Shown here: one piece after another, positions 37,226 to 48,588 of the stretch | Layout of the letters: each line of letters begins with the position of its first letter | How positions within the stretch are numbered: position 1 is the first letter of the stretch | Assembly: GCA_008501635.1 (NCBI GenBank) | Contig: QQUJ01000030.1 | Location: 62,001-126,000, forward strand | Source: Pseudomonadota bacterium | GTDB lineage: Bacteria; Pseudomonadota; Gammaproteobacteria; QQUJ01 | Direction of reading: 5' to 3' | DNA: 64,000 nucleotides | Made by a program: the position numbers and the translations under genes | Notes under the pieces: model-generated | Database searches by the model: none | What the model was told of the DNA's origin: nothing | What the model saw: only the letters and a program-made list of their open reading frames with translations

Positions 37226-38635
37226 TCACGATTTGCGGATATCCACGAAATGGCCGGCCAGCGCCGCGGCCGCTGCCATGGCGGGACTCACCAGGTGTGT
37301 GCGTCCACCCTGTCCCTGGCGGCCTTCAAAGTTGCGGTTCGACGTCGAGGCGCAGCGTTCGCCGGGCTCGAGCCGGTCGGCATTCATCGCCAGACACATG
37401 GAACAGCCCGGTTCGCGCCACTCGAAACCTGCTGCAGTAAAGATTTTATCCAACCCTTCAGCCTCGGCCTGCTCCTTGACCAAACCTGAACCGGGCACCA
37501 CCAGGGCCAATTTGACATTGCCAGCGACCTTGCCGCCACGGGCCTTCACCACCTCGGCTGCCGCCCGCAGATCTTCGATCCGCGAGTTGGTGCAGGAACC
37601 TATGAACACCTTATCGAGCGAAATGGCGGTGATCGGCGTACCCGAGGCGAGCCCCATATACCGCAGGGCACGCGTCCACCCCTCACGGCGCACCGCATCG
37701 GGCGCGTTCAGGGGATCTGGAACCGACGCCGTAACCGGCAACACCATCTCCGGCGAGGTTCCCCAGGTCACCTGGGGAACGATATCGGCGCCCGCAATGT
37801 GCACCTCGTGGTCGAATACCGCATCTTCGTCGCTGTGCAAATGCTGCCAGGCACTCACAGCCCGGTCCCACATTGCGCCCTGCGGCGCATAGGGACGGCC
37901 CTTGAAATAGTCGATGGTTTTCTGATCGGCAGCGATGATGCCGGCACGCGCGCCGGCCTCGATAGCCATGTTGCAGACCGTCATTCGCCCCTCGACCGAG
38001 AGGGCACGAATCGCCTCACCGGCAAATTCGATGGTGTAGCCGGTACCGCCCGCTGTGCCAATGACGCCAATGATGTGCAGCACGATATCTTTTGCCGTCA
38101 CGCCCGGACCGGCGGTTCCGGCAACGTTGATCCGCATGCTTTTGGATTTTTTCTGTATCAGCGTCTGCGTGGCGAGCACATGCTCGACCTCAGAGGTGCC
38201 GATCCCGAAGGCCAAGGCGCCAAAAGCGCCATGGGTCGCCGTGTGCGAATCGCCGCACACCACCGTCATCCCCGGCAGTGTCGCGCCCTGCTCCGGCCCC
38301 ATTACATGTACGATGCCCTGGCGCAGGTCGCCCATGCGAAATTCGGTAACACCGAACTCGTCACAGTTGGTATCCAAGGTATCGACCTGCAGGCGTGAAA
38401 CCGGATCGGTGATACCGCCCTCGCGATTGGTCGTCGGCACATTGTGATCGGGCACCGCCAACACCGTATCGGGTCGGCGCACCTTGCGGCCTGCCAGTCG
38501 CAGCCCCTCGAAAGCCTGGGGAGAGGTGACCTCGTGAACCAGGTGGCGATCGATGTAAATCAACGCCGTCCCGTCCTGCTCCTGGCGGACGAGATGGGCG
38601 TCCCACAGTTTGTCGTACAGGGTCTTGCCAGCCAT
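37226..38635 (-). CDS. leuC: 3-isopropylmalate dehydratase large subunit
   Basis: 469 residues of the aconitase family. [20 protein letters not shown] and [13 protein letters not shown], with ECREPGC-like [14 protein letters not shown], supply the three [4Fe-4S] cysteines. It isomerises 2-isopropylmalate to 3-isopropylmalate. ATG 38635 ([15 protein letters not shown]) matches the normal N-terminus; the frame is open 26 codons upstream into the regulatory region but that part has no conserved residues. Confidence 0.97.
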   Translation of the reverse strand: MAGKTLYDKLWDAHLVRQEQDGTALIYIDRHLVHEVTSPQAFEGLRLAGRKVRRPDTVLAVPDHNVPTTNREGGITDPVSRLQVDTLDTNCDEFGVTEFRMGDLRQGIVHVMGPEQGATLPGMTVVCGDSHTATHGAFGALAFGIGTSEVEHVLATQTLIQKKSKSMRINVAGTAGPGVTAKDIVLHIIGVIGTAGGTGYTIEFAGEAIRALSVEGRMTVCNMAIEAGARAGIIAADQKTIDYFKGRPYAPQGAMWDRAVSAWQHLHSDEDAVFDHEVHIAGADIVPQVTWGTSPEMVLPVTASVPDPLNAPDAVRREGWTRALRYMGLASGTPITAISLDKVFIGSCTNSRIEDLRAAAEVVKARGGKVAGNVKLALVVPGSGLVKEQAEAEGLDKIFTAAGFEWREPGCSMCLAMNADRLEPGERCASTSNRNFEGRQGQGGRTHLVSPAMAAAAALAGHFVDIRKS

Positions 38636-38696
38636 CGTTTCTTGCACCGGGTTTGCGTGAGAATGCAGCATCTTACGTGGCGCTGCAGCATTACGC

Positions 38697-38736
38697 AAAT
38701 TCATCTTTTTCATGAGACAAATTCATATTTTTCATG
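38697..38736. promoter_or_regulatory. Tandem 18-bp direct repeats between leuC and lysR
   Basis: AAATTCATCTTTTTCATG (38697-38714) and AAATTCATATTTTTCATG (38719-38736) differ by one base and are 22 bp apart start to start, about two helical turns. They lie in the middle of the divergent leuC/LysR-regulator promoter region. I infer operator sites for the adjacent LysR protein, which would bind as a tetramer on one face of the DNA. Confidence 0.7.
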
Positions 38737-38792
38737 GCTTTAATAATTTCGTAGACTGGATTTTGCACCGATTGGGAAGGGGGAAACTCAGT

Positions 38793-39662
38793 ATGGATAT
38801 CGCTGCGCTCGACACCTTTGTCGCCGTCGCCAGCTGCGGCTCATTCTCCGACGCCGCGCAGCAACTGCAGCTCACCCAACCGGCCATCAGCAAACGCATC
38901 GCCGCGCTGGAGAGCGAACTCAATACGCGGCTGTTCGATCGCATCGGCCGGCAAATCACTCTCACCGAATCGGGACAGGCGTTACTACCCCGCGCCCAGC
39001 GCATACTCGAGGAGTTGGAGGACAGCCGCCGCGCGCTGAGCAACCTGTCGGGCACGGTGGCCGGACGGCTCACCATCGCCACCAGTCATCACATCGGTCT
39101 GCACCGGCTACCGCCGGTGCTGCGTTCATTTATGGCGCGCTACCCGGCGGTGGATTTGGACCTGCAGTTCCGCGCCTCCGAGGTGATATGCGACGACGTC
39201 GAGCACGGCAAACTCGAACTGGGGATCGTCACCCTGCCCGCCGAACTGCACGAGAACCTGCGGATGCACACCGTGTGGCACGATCCGCTGCGTATCGTCT
39301 GTGCCAAGACCCATCCTCTCGCTCAACTCAAGACTTTTGATCTCACACAGCTCAGCCATTACCCCGCCATTCTCACCGAGAAGGGAACCTTTACCCGCAA
39401 TGTCCTCGAACAGGCCTTTGGCCCGCTGGGCATCTCGGTCCAGGCAAAGCTCTCCACCAACTTTCTGGAGACCATCAAAATGATGGTCTCGGTGGGGCTC
39501 GGCTGGAGTTGCATCCCCGAAATCATGGTGGATGCCGATCTGGTGGTACTGGATACCGGTCAGCTGACGCTCAGCCGCGAACTGGGCGTCATTCGTCACC
39601 CGCGACGCACCCTCTCCAATGCGGCCCATGCCATGTTGGCACAATTGGGGGCGGCCGGTTAA
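38793..39662 (+). CDS. LysR-family transcriptional regulator divergent from leuCDB
   Basis: 289 residues: winged helix-turn-helix (1-60, FVAVASCGSFSDAAQQLQLTQPAISKRIAALE) and a LysR effector-binding domain (about 90-285). LysR genes divergent from leuC occur in several proteobacteria and control leucine synthesis, probably sensing an isopropylmalate intermediate (inference). GGGAAGGGGG lies about 8-15 nt before ATG 38793; the frame is open 27 codons earlier but only into promoter DNA. It ends 18 bp from the convergent SLC13 transporter gene. Confidence 0.92.
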   Translation: MDIAALDTFVAVASCGSFSDAAQQLQLTQPAISKRIAALESELNTRLFDRIGRQITLTESGQALLPRAQRILEELEDSRRALSNLSGTVAGRLTIATSHHIGLHRLPPVLRSFMARYPAVDLDLQFRASEVICDDVEHGKLELGIVTLPAELHENLRMHTVWHDPLRIVCAKTHPLAQLKTFDLTQLSHYPAILTEKGTFTRNVLEQAFGPLGISVQAKLSTNFLETIKMMVSVGLGWSCIPEIMVDADLVVLDTGQLTLSRELGVIRHPRRTLSNAAHAMLAQLGAAG

Positions 39663-39680
39663 AGCGCACGAACGGGGTGA

Positions 39681-41462
39681 TCAAAGCGGCCAGAAGAGAA
39701 GAATCATGGGCAACGCGGTGACAATCACGATCCCGGTAAGCGGCAAGCCCATGCGCCAATAGTCGGAGAAGCGATAACCCCCCGGGCCCATTACCAAGGT
39801 GTTGGACTGGTGCCCAACCGGGGTGAGGAAGGCACAGGACGCGGCCACTGCCACCGTCATCAGGAACGGGTCCATGCTCACCTCCATTCGCTGGGCTATC
39901 CCCACCGCAATGGGGGCCATCAACACCGCGGTGGCGGCGTTGTTGATCACGTTGGTCAAGGCAATCGTCACCACCATCAACGGCAACAGCGTCAACCAGG
40001 CTGGCAGTGCGGAGGTGATGGCCACGAAACCATCGGCGATGAGTTGGGTGCCGCCGGACGCATCCATGGCCCGCCCAACCGCCATCATACCCCCCAAGAG
40101 AACGATAATCGGCCAATCGACCTCCTTGTAGAGATCGCGCGGTGGCAAAATGTCCAGAAACACAAAGGCCATGATCGCCGCGCCGAAGGCGAAGGCGATA
40201 TGAATCCAACCCGCCATACTCGCGGCGATAGCCGCGGCGAAAATAAGGAAGGCCAGGAACACGCGTCTTGGGTGATGCAGCATCAGATCGCGCTCCGCCA
40301 GAGGCATCAGGCCAAGGTCGAGATGCATTCCGGTGACGACATCCTCGTCCCCCTGCATCAGCAGCACGTCACCGGCCTTGAACTTCTGATCACGCAGGCG
40401 ACGGCGGATCGAACGCCCCTGGCGTGCCAGGGCCACCAACTCCACACCCCCACCCATCTTGCGTCGCAGATAACGCAGATCACGACCCACGAGCGATGAT
40501 TCCGCGTTGATCACCGCCTCGCACAGCGTCAGCCGATCGGCGCCCACATCCTCCAGCGCCTTGGCGCCACTGGCGGCCAATTCCAATCCGTGATCGTCCA
40601 TTACTGTCTTGAGTCCGACGGCATCGGCCTCCAATACCAGCACATCGCCGGCGCGAATCTCGGGGTGCCTGGATGCCGGCGTAAACAGACCGCGTCCCCT
40701 GACGATACCGATGGGGACCGCTTCCCCCTCGGTCAGCTCGTCGACTTTGGAGAGCAGTGTTCCCACCAGATCACTCCCCTCCCTGACCCGTACCTCGATG
40801 ATGTACTCGCCGATCTGAAAGTGCTCTTGAATCTCGCTCCTTTTACCGCGGCAATCGCTGGGGATCAGGCGCCAGCCGTAGAGTGCGATGAACAATACTC
40901 CGGCGATGGTGACGACCAGTCCCACGGGTGCGAAATCAAACATGGCGAACTCGGCGAAGCCCAGTTCGGCGCGGTAGGTGGCGATGATGATATTGGGCGG
41001 GGTGCCGATCATGGTGATCAGTCCCCCCAGGATGCTGCCGAAAGCCAGCGGCATGAGCAGCAGCGCGGGAGAGCGTTTGTTCTCCCTGGCCGTCTCCAGG
41101 GCGACCGGCAGCAACAGCGCCAGCGCCCCGACATTGTTCATGAACGACGAAAAGAAGGCAACGCCACCGGTGAGCGCCGCGATATGCATGCCTTGGTTTT
41201 TCGTGAACGGCGTCAGGACCCGGGCGATGAGATCGATCAGCCCGCTGTTGCGCAGCGCCCGACTGATGATCAGCACTGCCGCAACCGTGATCACCGCCGG
41301 ATGACCGAAACCTTCAAGGGCTACCCCGGCCGGCACCACGCCACCGGCCACCACGGCAAACATGGCCCCCATGGCCACGAAGTCGTAACGCCAGCGTTCC
41401 CAGGCAAAGAGCGCGAGACTGATCAACAGCACTACGAAAACGTAAATCTGATCACCGCTCAC
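39681..41462 (-). CDS. SLC13/DASS-type permease with RCK_C (TrkA-C) domains
   Basis: 593 residues. Two membrane bundles (about 1-185 and 395-593) flank a cytosolic block of two TrkA-C/RCK_C domains (about 205-375: IIEVRVREGSDLVGTLLSKV and LSLVGRDLRYLRRK-like segments). Family motifs include SSFMNNVGALALLLPVAL, ITMIGTPPNIIIATYR and TPVGHQSNTLVMGPGGY. Relatives transport dicarboxylates, sulfate or other anions with sodium. The substrate here is unknown. It overlaps the alcohol dehydrogenase gene by 4 bp and completes a mscS-adh-SLC13 operon. Confidence 0.92.
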   Translation of the reverse strand: MSGDQIYVFVVLLISLALFAWERWRYDFVAMGAMFAVVAGGVVPAGVALEGFGHPAVITVAAVLIISRALRNSGLIDLIARVLTPFTKNQGMHIAALTGGVAFFSSFMNNVGALALLLPVALETARENKRSPALLLMPLAFGSILGGLITMIGTPPNIIIATYRAELGFAEFAMFDFAPVGLVVTIAGVLFIALYGWRLIPSDCRGKRSEIQEHFQIGEYIIEVRVREGSDLVGTLLSKVDELTEGEAVPIGIVRGRGLFTPASRHPEIRAGDVLVLEADAVGLKTVMDDHGLELAASGAKALEDVGADRLTLCEAVINAESSLVGRDLRYLRRKMGGGVELVALARQGRSIRRRLRDQKFKAGDVLLMQGDEDVVTGMHLDLGLMPLAERDLMLHHPRRVFLAFLIFAAAIAASMAGWIHIAFAFGAAIMAFVFLDILPPRDLYKEVDWPIIVLLGGMMAVGRAMDASGGTQLIADGFVAITSALPAWLTLLPLMVVTIALTNVINNAATAVLMAPIAVGIAQRMEVSMDPFLMTVAVAASCAFLTPVGHQSNTLVMGPGGYRFSDYWRMGLPLTGIVIVTALPMILLFWPL

Positions 41463-42457
41463 GTTTGCGCCTGCTCCATGGTCAACACCGCGGCCCCTTT
41501 TACCTCACCGCACCTCAATCGCGCCAGTGCTTCGTTAGCGGCAACCAAAGGAAAGGTCTCGACAGAGGTAACCAGGCGCTGCTGCGCAGCAGCGGCCATG
41601 AACTCGATACCATCCTGCCGGGTGAGATTCGCCACCGAGCAGATACTGCGTTCGCCCCACAACAGCGAGTAGCTGAAGGTCGGAATCTGGCTCATGTGTA
41701 TTCCAGCGCACACCACACGCCCCCCTTTGCGCACAGCGGCGAGAGCCGTCGGGACCAGCGCCCCCACCGGGGCAAAGAGAATCGCGGCATCCAGTGGCAC
41801 CGGTGGCACCCTATCCGAAGCGCCCGACCATTGGACGCCCAGCTCGCGTGCAAATTGCTGCGCCGCTTCGTCACCCGGCCGGGTGAAAGCATAGACCTCG
41901 CGCCCCTGATGCAGGGCAACCTGAGCGATGATGTGCGCAGCCGCACCGAACCCATAGAGCCCAATGCGTCGCGCATCCCCCGCCATTCGGTAGGAACGAT
42001 AACCGATCAGACCCGCGCACAGCAGCGGTGCAGCGTGGGCGTCATCGTAACCGTCGGGGAGCGGAAAACAGTAGCGGTGATCGGCCACCGTGTACTCCGC
42101 ATAGCCACCGTCGATCCGGTAGCCGGTAAAACTCGCCACCTCACACAGATTTTCGCTTCCTGTCCGACAGTAGGCACACTTCCCGCAGGTCGCGCCCAGC
42201 CAGGGCACGCCTATGCGCTGCCCGGGGTCGAGCCCGGTCACCGCCGAACCCACACGCTCCACGCTGCCGACGATCTCGTGACCGAGTATCAGCGGGAGCC
42301 GCGGTTGGGTGAGCTCGCCATCGATAATATGCAGGTCGGTGCGACAGACGCCGCAAGCCCGAACCCGAAGCAGCACCTGCTCCGGACCGGGCTCAGGCAC
42401 GGGCCTTTCCACCAATCGCAGCGGCCGCCCGGTGCCCTCGAAGATCATCGCACGCAT
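41459..42457 (-). CDS. Zinc-dependent alcohol dehydrogenase family protein
   Basis: 332 residues of the medium-chain dehydrogenase family. The catalytic zinc ligands are in CGVCRTDLH (Cys38) and GHE (His60, Glu61), and the structural zinc site is C91-C94-C97-C105 (CGKCAYC...C). The Rossmann glycine motif is RIGLYGFGAAAHI, slightly unusual for the usual GxGxxG. The sequence type matches the zinc-binding alcohol dehydrogenases that are often found alone. It lies 9 bp after mscS. Substrate unknown. Confidence 0.92.
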   Translation of the reverse strand: MRAMIFEGTGRPLRLVERPVPEPGPEQVLLRVRACGVCRTDLHIIDGELTQPRLPLILGHEIVGSVERVGSAVTGLDPGQRIGVPWLGATCGKCAYCRTGSENLCEVASFTGYRIDGGYAEYTVADHRYCFPLPDGYDDAHAAPLLCAGLIGYRSYRMAGDARRIGLYGFGAAAHIIAQVALHQGREVYAFTRPGDEAAQQFARELGVQWSGASDRVPPVPLDAAILFAPVGALVPTALAAVRKGGRVVCAGIHMSQIPTFSYSLLWGERSICSVANLTRQDGIEFMAAAAQQRLVTSVETFPLVAANEALARLRCGEVKGAAVLTMEQAQT

Positions 42458-42466
42458 GGTGTCAGC

Positions 42467-43291
42467 TCAAGCGGCTTCGGCCCGATCCAGATGCACGTCC
42501 ATCTGCGGGAAGGGGATGGAGATTCCCTGCTCGTCGAAGGCCAGTTTGATCTTCTCGTTCAGATCAAAACGCACCGCCCAGTAGTCATCGCTGTTGACCC
42601 ACGGGCGCACGTTGAAGTTGACGCTGCTCTCCGCCAATTCACCCACCGCGATCAACGGTTGCGGATCCTTCAGGATCCGCTCGTCGGCGTCGATGATCTG
42701 CTGGATGACGGCCTTGGCCTGCTTGATGTCATCGCCGTAACCAATGCCGAAAACCATGTCGATGCGCCGCGTCGATCGCGCCGAAAAGTTGGTGATGGTC
42801 CCGCCGTAGATGGCGCCGTTGGGTACGATCACTTCGCGGTTGTCGCCGGTACGCATCGTAGTGCTGAACATGCTGATCTTCTCGATCACACCCGCAGTGC
42901 CGGCGGCCTCGACAAAATGCCCCATGGCGAAGGGACGGAAGACGATCAGCATTACACCAGCGGCGAAATTCTGCAGCGAATCCTTCATGGCCAATCCGAC
43001 AGCGATGCCGGCGGCGCCGATCAATGCGATCAGTGAAGTGGTGTTGACCCCCAACTGCTCGAGGGCTGCAACTACCACGACCACCGTCAACAGGGTCTTC
43101 AGAATCGACCCGGTGAAATTGACCAGGATGGCATCCATCTTGGCCCTCATGAGCAGGTTCTTGATCACACGAACGATTATGCTCGCGATCCAGCGGCCCA
43201 CCACAAAGACAATCAACGCGGTAGCAATGTTGATGCCCCAGGGAATCAGGTAGTCCACACTCATCTTGCTCAGGTCCAATGTTTCCAGCAT
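42467..43291 (-). CDS. MscS-type small-conductance mechanosensitive channel
   Basis: 274 residues: three membrane helices (about 15-35, 58-80 and 85-110). The third carries the Ala/Gly-rich pore pattern (LIALIGAAGIAVGLAMKDSL) followed by QNFAAGVMLIVFRPF, and the mixed beta/alpha cytosolic vestibule follows. It should open on hypo-osmotic shock. It is the first gene of the mscS-adh-SLC13 operon, with a 233-bp upstream region that shows no other gene. Confidence 0.95.
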   Translation of the reverse strand: MLETLDLSKMSVDYLIPWGINIATALIVFVVGRWIASIIVRVIKNLLMRAKMDAILVNFTGSILKTLLTVVVVVAALEQLGVNTTSLIALIGAAGIAVGLAMKDSLQNFAAGVMLIVFRPFAMGHFVEAAGTAGVIEKISMFSTTMRTGDNREVIVPNGAIYGGTITNFSARSTRRIDMVFGIGYGDDIKQAKAVIQQIIDADERILKDPQPLIAVGELAESSVNFNVRPWVNSDDYWAVRFDLNEKIKLAFDEQGISIPFPQMDVHLDRAEAA

Positions 43292-43524
43292 CGGGAATCT
43301 CCTTAAGATTTATCAGTTGTTACTTCCAGAAAAATAGTCTCCCGCCGCGCATTTGACCCGAGCGGGGGAGATTCCGACGATCTTACTTTGTTTATTGTTC
43401 CAAAGTCTCCGCCCTCCCGAACCCCCCGGGTGATCGGCAACAATCCGACACCGATTGCGAGGCACAGCACTCGCCTGGGCACAACCTGGATGTGAGAATG
43501 GCGGGTAGGTGCGAACCGGGTACC

Positions 43525-44700
43525 CTACACCCGACCTGCCGTTGCCGGGGTGGGTTCGCGAACCCAGGCCACCGCAACCAACAGCGACAACAGGGCCATC
43601 GCTGCAGCGGCATAATAGGCCCAGGCAGGGGCAAAACCCTCCCAGAGATAGCCGGCGGAGAGGCTGCCCAGGGCGCCACCTACCCCGAAGCTCATACTGC
43701 TGTAGAGCGCCTGTCCCCTACCCTGCAACCGGCCCGAGAAGTAGCGATGCACGAGATCGATGGCCGCCGCATGAAACGTACCGAAGGTCGCTGCGTGGAG
43801 CAGCTGCGCGAACACCATTACCGCCAGGTTGTCTGCAAAACCGCCGATCAGCAGCCACCGCACCACGGCCAGCGCGATACTCACCAACAACAGTCTTCGT
43901 GGCCCTATCAACGGTAACCAGCGGTGCATGAGCAGAAAAATGATGATCTCGGCAATGACCCCCAGCGCCCACAGCTGACCAATGGCGTTGCGCGAGTAAC
44001 CATTGTCCTCCAGATAGAGTGTGAAGAAGACGTAGTACGGCCCGTGGCTGGCCTGCAGCAGGCTGCACGCGACGATGAGCGCCAACACCGGGGTGCTGCC
44101 CAGTGTGCGCCGCAGCGAAACCGCGGGTAGCTGGCTATGGTCGGCCAGCCGCTCGGGCACGTAGAGGCTGAACAGCCATACCCCCGCAAAGAGTCCCAGC
44201 AGTATCCACGGCAGGACGGTCGGCTCGTAGCGCTCGAGCAAGTGTCCAATACTCGCCACGGTCACAATGAATCCGACCGATCCCCAGAGCCGGATGCGGC
44301 TGTAGCGGTGGGCCTGCTCGCCGAGATAACTCAGCGTGATCGCTTCAAACTGAGGCAGCGAGGCGTTCCAGAAAAAACTGAAGGCCAGCATGACCGCAAC
44401 CAGCCACCAATAGCTCGAACCGAGCAGCACACCGACGAATGCGATCAGCGCGGCCAGCGAAGCCAGGCGCACGATCCGCATACGGCGCCCGGTGTGATCG
44501 GCGATCCAACCCCAGACGTTGGGGGCGACAATCTTGGTGGCCATGAGCGCGGCCAGCAGTTCGCCGATCTCGGCGGCGTTGAATCCCTGATGGCGCAGGT
44601 AAAGACCCCAGTAGGGGATCAACGCCCCCAGGGTCGCGAAGTAGCAGAGGTAGAAACCCGACAGGCGCCAGTAGGGTGCGGCGCCCAGAACCGCTGTCAT
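43525..44700 (-). CDS. MFS transporter (3-phenylpropionate permease-like, PPP family)
   Basis: 391 residues with about twelve hydrophobic helices. The opening (YWRLSGFYLCYFATLGALIPYWGLYL), NVWGWIADHTGRR and LRLWGSVGFI-like segment (RIRLWGSVGFIVTVAS) match the HcaT/LacY-related 'PPP family' carriers. In many gammaproteobacteria such a gene follows aroC, as here, where its ATG shares one base with the aroC stop (TGATG). The substrate is unknown. Confidence 0.9.
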   Translation of the reverse strand: MTAVLGAAPYWRLSGFYLCYFATLGALIPYWGLYLRHQGFNAAEIGELLAALMATKIVAPNVWGWIADHTGRRMRIVRLASLAALIAFVGVLLGSSYWWLVAVMLAFSFFWNASLPQFEAITLSYLGEQAHRYSRIRLWGSVGFIVTVASIGHLLERYEPTVLPWILLGLFAGVWLFSLYVPERLADHSQLPAVSLRRTLGSTPVLALIVACSLLQASHGPYYVFFTLYLEDNGYSRNAIGQLWALGVIAEIIIFLLMHRWLPLIGPRRLLLVSIALAVVRWLLIGGFADNLAVMVFAQLLHAATFGTFHAAAIDLVHRYFSGRLQGRGQALYSSMSFGVGGALGSLSAGYLWEGFAPAWAYYAAAAMALLSLLVAVAWVREPTPATAGRV

Positions 44701-45797
44701 CAGTGTCCCGCTGGGATAACCGGCGTAGCGGAGCGCACATCCGCGTTCTGACCGCGATGGCGCAGGCAGTGATCCATCAGCACGATCGCCAGCATCGCCT
44801 CGACGATCGGCACACCGCGGATACCGACGCAGGGGTCGTGGCGCCCGGTGGTCGACACCTCCACCGGCGTCCCCTCCACATTGACGGTCTGTCCGGGGAT
44901 GCGGATACTCGATGTCGGCTTGAATGCGACGCTCGCCGTAATCGCCTGCCCGGACGAAATCCCTCCCAGCACACCTCCCGCATTGTTGGAGAGAAATCCC
45001 GCCGGGGTGATCGGATCGCGATGCTCGCTGCCCTTCTGCTCGACACTGGCAAATCCGGCCCCGATCTCCACCGCCTTGGCCGCGTTGATCCCCATCATCG
45101 CGTAGGCGATATCGGCATCGAGGCGATCGAAAACCGGTTCTCCCCAGCCCGGGGGCACACCGTCGGCGACCACATTGACCCGCGCCCCCACCGAATCCCC
45201 GGCCTTGCGCAGGGCATCCATATAGGCCTCCAGTTCGCTCACCCGATCGGCGTCGGGAAAAAAGAACGGGTTGTGCTCGACCGCCTGCCAGTCGAGACGC
45301 TCAGCCTTCAGCGGGCCCAGGGCCGCCAGGTAGGCGCGGATAGTGATCCCGAACTGCTCGTGGAGGAATTTCTTGGCGATCGCTCCGGCCGCCACGCGCA
45401 TCGCTGTCTCGCGAGCCGAAGATCGCCCACCGCCGCGATAGTCGCGAAAACCGTACTTCTGTTGATAGGTGTAGTCGGCATGACCCGGGCGAAAGCGGTC
45501 GGCGATATCGGAATAATCCTTGGAGCGTTGATCCTCGTTGTGGATGATCAACCCGATGGGCGTTCCCGTAGTGCGTCCCTCGAAAACGCCGGAGAGGATC
45601 TGCACGGTGTCGCTTTCCCGCCGTTGCGTGGTGTGGCGTGATTTGCCGGGTTTGCGTCGATCCAGATCATGCTGCAGATCGCTTTCGCGTAACGCCAGGC
45701 CCGGCGGGCAACCGTCGACGATACAGCCGATCGCCGGGCCGTGACTCTCACCAAAACTGGTGACGGTAAAGAGCTTTCCAAGGGTGTTTCCAGACAT
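44700..45797 (-). CDS. aroC: Chorismate synthase
   Basis: 365 residues. [67 protein letters not shown] and the C-terminal [17 protein letters not shown] are the family signatures of the FMN-dependent enzyme that makes chorismate from EPSP. It overlaps the downstream MFS gene by 1 bp. Confidence 0.98.
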   Translation of the reverse strand: MSGNTLGKLFTVTSFGESHGPAIGCIVDGCPPGLALRESDLQHDLDRRKPGKSRHTTQRRESDTVQILSGVFEGRTTGTPIGLIIHNEDQRSKDYSDIADRFRPGHADYTYQQKYGFRDYRGGGRSSARETAMRVAAGAIAKKFLHEQFGITIRAYLAALGPLKAERLDWQAVEHNPFFFPDADRVSELEAYMDALRKAGDSVGARVNVVADGVPPGWGEPVFDRLDADIAYAMMGINAAKAVEIGAGFASVEQKGSEHRDPITPAGFLSNNAGGVLGGISSGQAITASVAFKPTSSIRIPGQTVNVEGTPVEVSTTGRHDPCVGIRGVPIVEAMLAIVLMDHCLRHRGQNADVRSATPVIPAGH

Positions 45798-45850
45798 GGC
45801 GTGTTATCGGGTGGGTGCTGGGTCAGAAGGATTCAACGCGGGCGCTTTCC

Positions 45851-47239
<1,389 letters not shown>

Positions 47240-47285
47240 GCAGAGCCTCGGAGGTGTATCAACGGGAGCGCGCGGCGCTGCTCCC

Positions 47286-48221
47286 TCAGCAAAACGCGCG
47301 GTGATGTTCGTTCACCTGGTCGGCGGTCAACAAAAACACACCATGGCCGCCGCGCTCGAATTCCAGCCACAAAAAGGGCACATCGGGAAAGCGCTCTACC
47401 AATGCCGCTTCACTATTGCCGACTTCGGCGACCAGTATACCACCGGGCGCCAAATGATCGGGGGCATCGCGTAGGATGCGCACCACCACACCCAGGCCAT
47501 CATCGCCCGCAGCAAGTCCCAGGGCGGGTTCGTGTTGAAACTCCGCGGGCAGTGCGGCCATGTCAGCGGCATCGACATAGGGCGGATTGGCGACGATGAG
47601 GTCGTAGCGTTCTCCGGCCACGGCCTGATAGAGGTCCGAGACCAGCGCCCGCACCCTGTCACCCACACCATGTTCGGCGATGTTGTGTTCGGCCACGGCA
47701 ATGGCATCGGGCGAGATATCGATGGCATCGACCCGCGCAGCGCCGAAAGCATAGGCGCAGGCGATGGCAATGCAGCCGCTGCCGGTACAAAGATCGAGGA
47801 CGCGCGCCACCTCCCGCCCTTCCAGCCAGGGTTCGAATCCATGCTCGATCAACTCGGCAATGGGCGAGCGCGGCACCAACACCCTTTCATCGACATAGAA
47901 CGCCAGGCCGGCGAACCAGGCGCGATGCGTAATGTAGGGTGCGGGGAGCCGTTCTTCGATGCGGCGGCGAAAAAGCATCAACAGCGCCGCCCGTTCCGCA
48001 CGTGTCAGCCGCGCGTTCCCATAGTCGGCGGGCAGGCTGTGATCGAGATGCAGGCCGGCGAGCGCCAACGCCAGCGCTTCATCGAGTGCGTTATCCGTAC
48101 CGTGCCCGAAATGCAGACCATTCTCGGCAAAACGGCTCGCTCCCCAGCGCACCAGATCGCGCAGCGTTCGCAATTCATCCGCAGCGGAGGCGTAGGTGGC
48201 TGTGGTGGGTAGCTTGACCAT
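47286..48221 (-). CDS. prmB: Ribosomal protein uL3 glutamine methyltransferase PrmB
   Basis: 311 residues. The N-terminal PrmB region (LRDLVRWGASRFAENGLHFGHGTDNALDEA) separates it from PrmC. The C-terminal Rossmann methyltransferase has VLDLCTGSGCIAIACA and the NPPY motif (LIVANPPYVDAADM). It methylates a glutamine of ribosomal protein L3. It lies 46 bp before hemN. Confidence 0.96.
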   Translation of the reverse strand: MVKLPTTATYASAADELRTLRDLVRWGASRFAENGLHFGHGTDNALDEALALALAGLHLDHSLPADYGNARLTRAERAALLMLFRRRIEERLPAPYITHRAWFAGLAFYVDERVLVPRSPIAELIEHGFEPWLEGREVARVLDLCTGSGCIAIACAYAFGAARVDAIDISPDAIAVAEHNIAEHGVGDRVRALVSDLYQAVAGERYDLIVANPPYVDAADMAALPAEFQHEPALGLAAGDDGLGVVVRILRDAPDHLAPGGILVAEVGNSEAALVERFPDVPFLWLEFERGGHGVFLLTADQVNEHHRAFC

Positions 48222-48271
48222 CTCTCCAACCCTTAGGGTGAAAAGGCGGTTACCTTACCGCGCAACGCTGT

Positions 48272-48571
48272 TCACGACCACCGATATCTGGCCTCGGCGC
48301 AATTGCCGCGACCCGGATGGTCCAGTGTCTGGCTCAGACTGCGCACCAAGGGGATTCCACGCCCATGGTAGTCCCGCGGGGAACGCAGTTGCTGTTCGAC
48401 CGCAGCAAAATCAAAGCCGTTCCCGCTGTCCTCGACGCGCATTACGATCTCGCCGCCGACCTCTTGCGGTTGATGGTGAAGGGCGATAGCGCTGCTGGCC
48501 GGCAGCGCCCGGTTGTTCTCCTCGTCATCAACGATCAGGATCAGCGCCGCTGATTCCGCAGCGGGTGGCAC
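48272..48571 (-). pseudogene. In-frame remnant of a receiver-SpoIIE phosphatase-HATPase gene
   Basis: 99 residues joining two ends of a larger protein. Residues 10-23 (LILIVDDEENNRAL) are the first strand and acidic pocket of a receiver domain. Residues about 28-99 are the end of an RsbW/SpoIIAB-type HATPase, with G1-box-like VEDSGNGFD and G2-box HGRGIPLVRSL. The rest of the receiver, any PP2C phosphatase domain and the N box are missing without a frameshift. Full-length relatives (roughly 550 residues) commonly follow a STAS gene, exactly as here with a 17-bp gap and intact GTG start. The remnant lacks the residues needed for either activity. Confidence 0.7.
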
Positions 48572-48588
48572 AGCGGCAGCGCTCCACT

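Noticed and set aside
38636-38713. leu leader peptide or N-terminal extension of LeuC
   Set aside because: The open frame upstream of leuC has no run of leucine codons and no conserved residues, and no attenuator hairpin was seen.
41465-43036. Plus-strand frame of 523 codons
   Set aside because: It lies opposite the alcohol dehydrogenase and mscS genes, which have full motifs. The frame is a GC-rich shadow.
43392-43679. Minus-strand frame between mscS and the MFS gene
   Set aside because: Mostly overlaps the MFS coding region in another frame, with no plausible start signal or family pattern.
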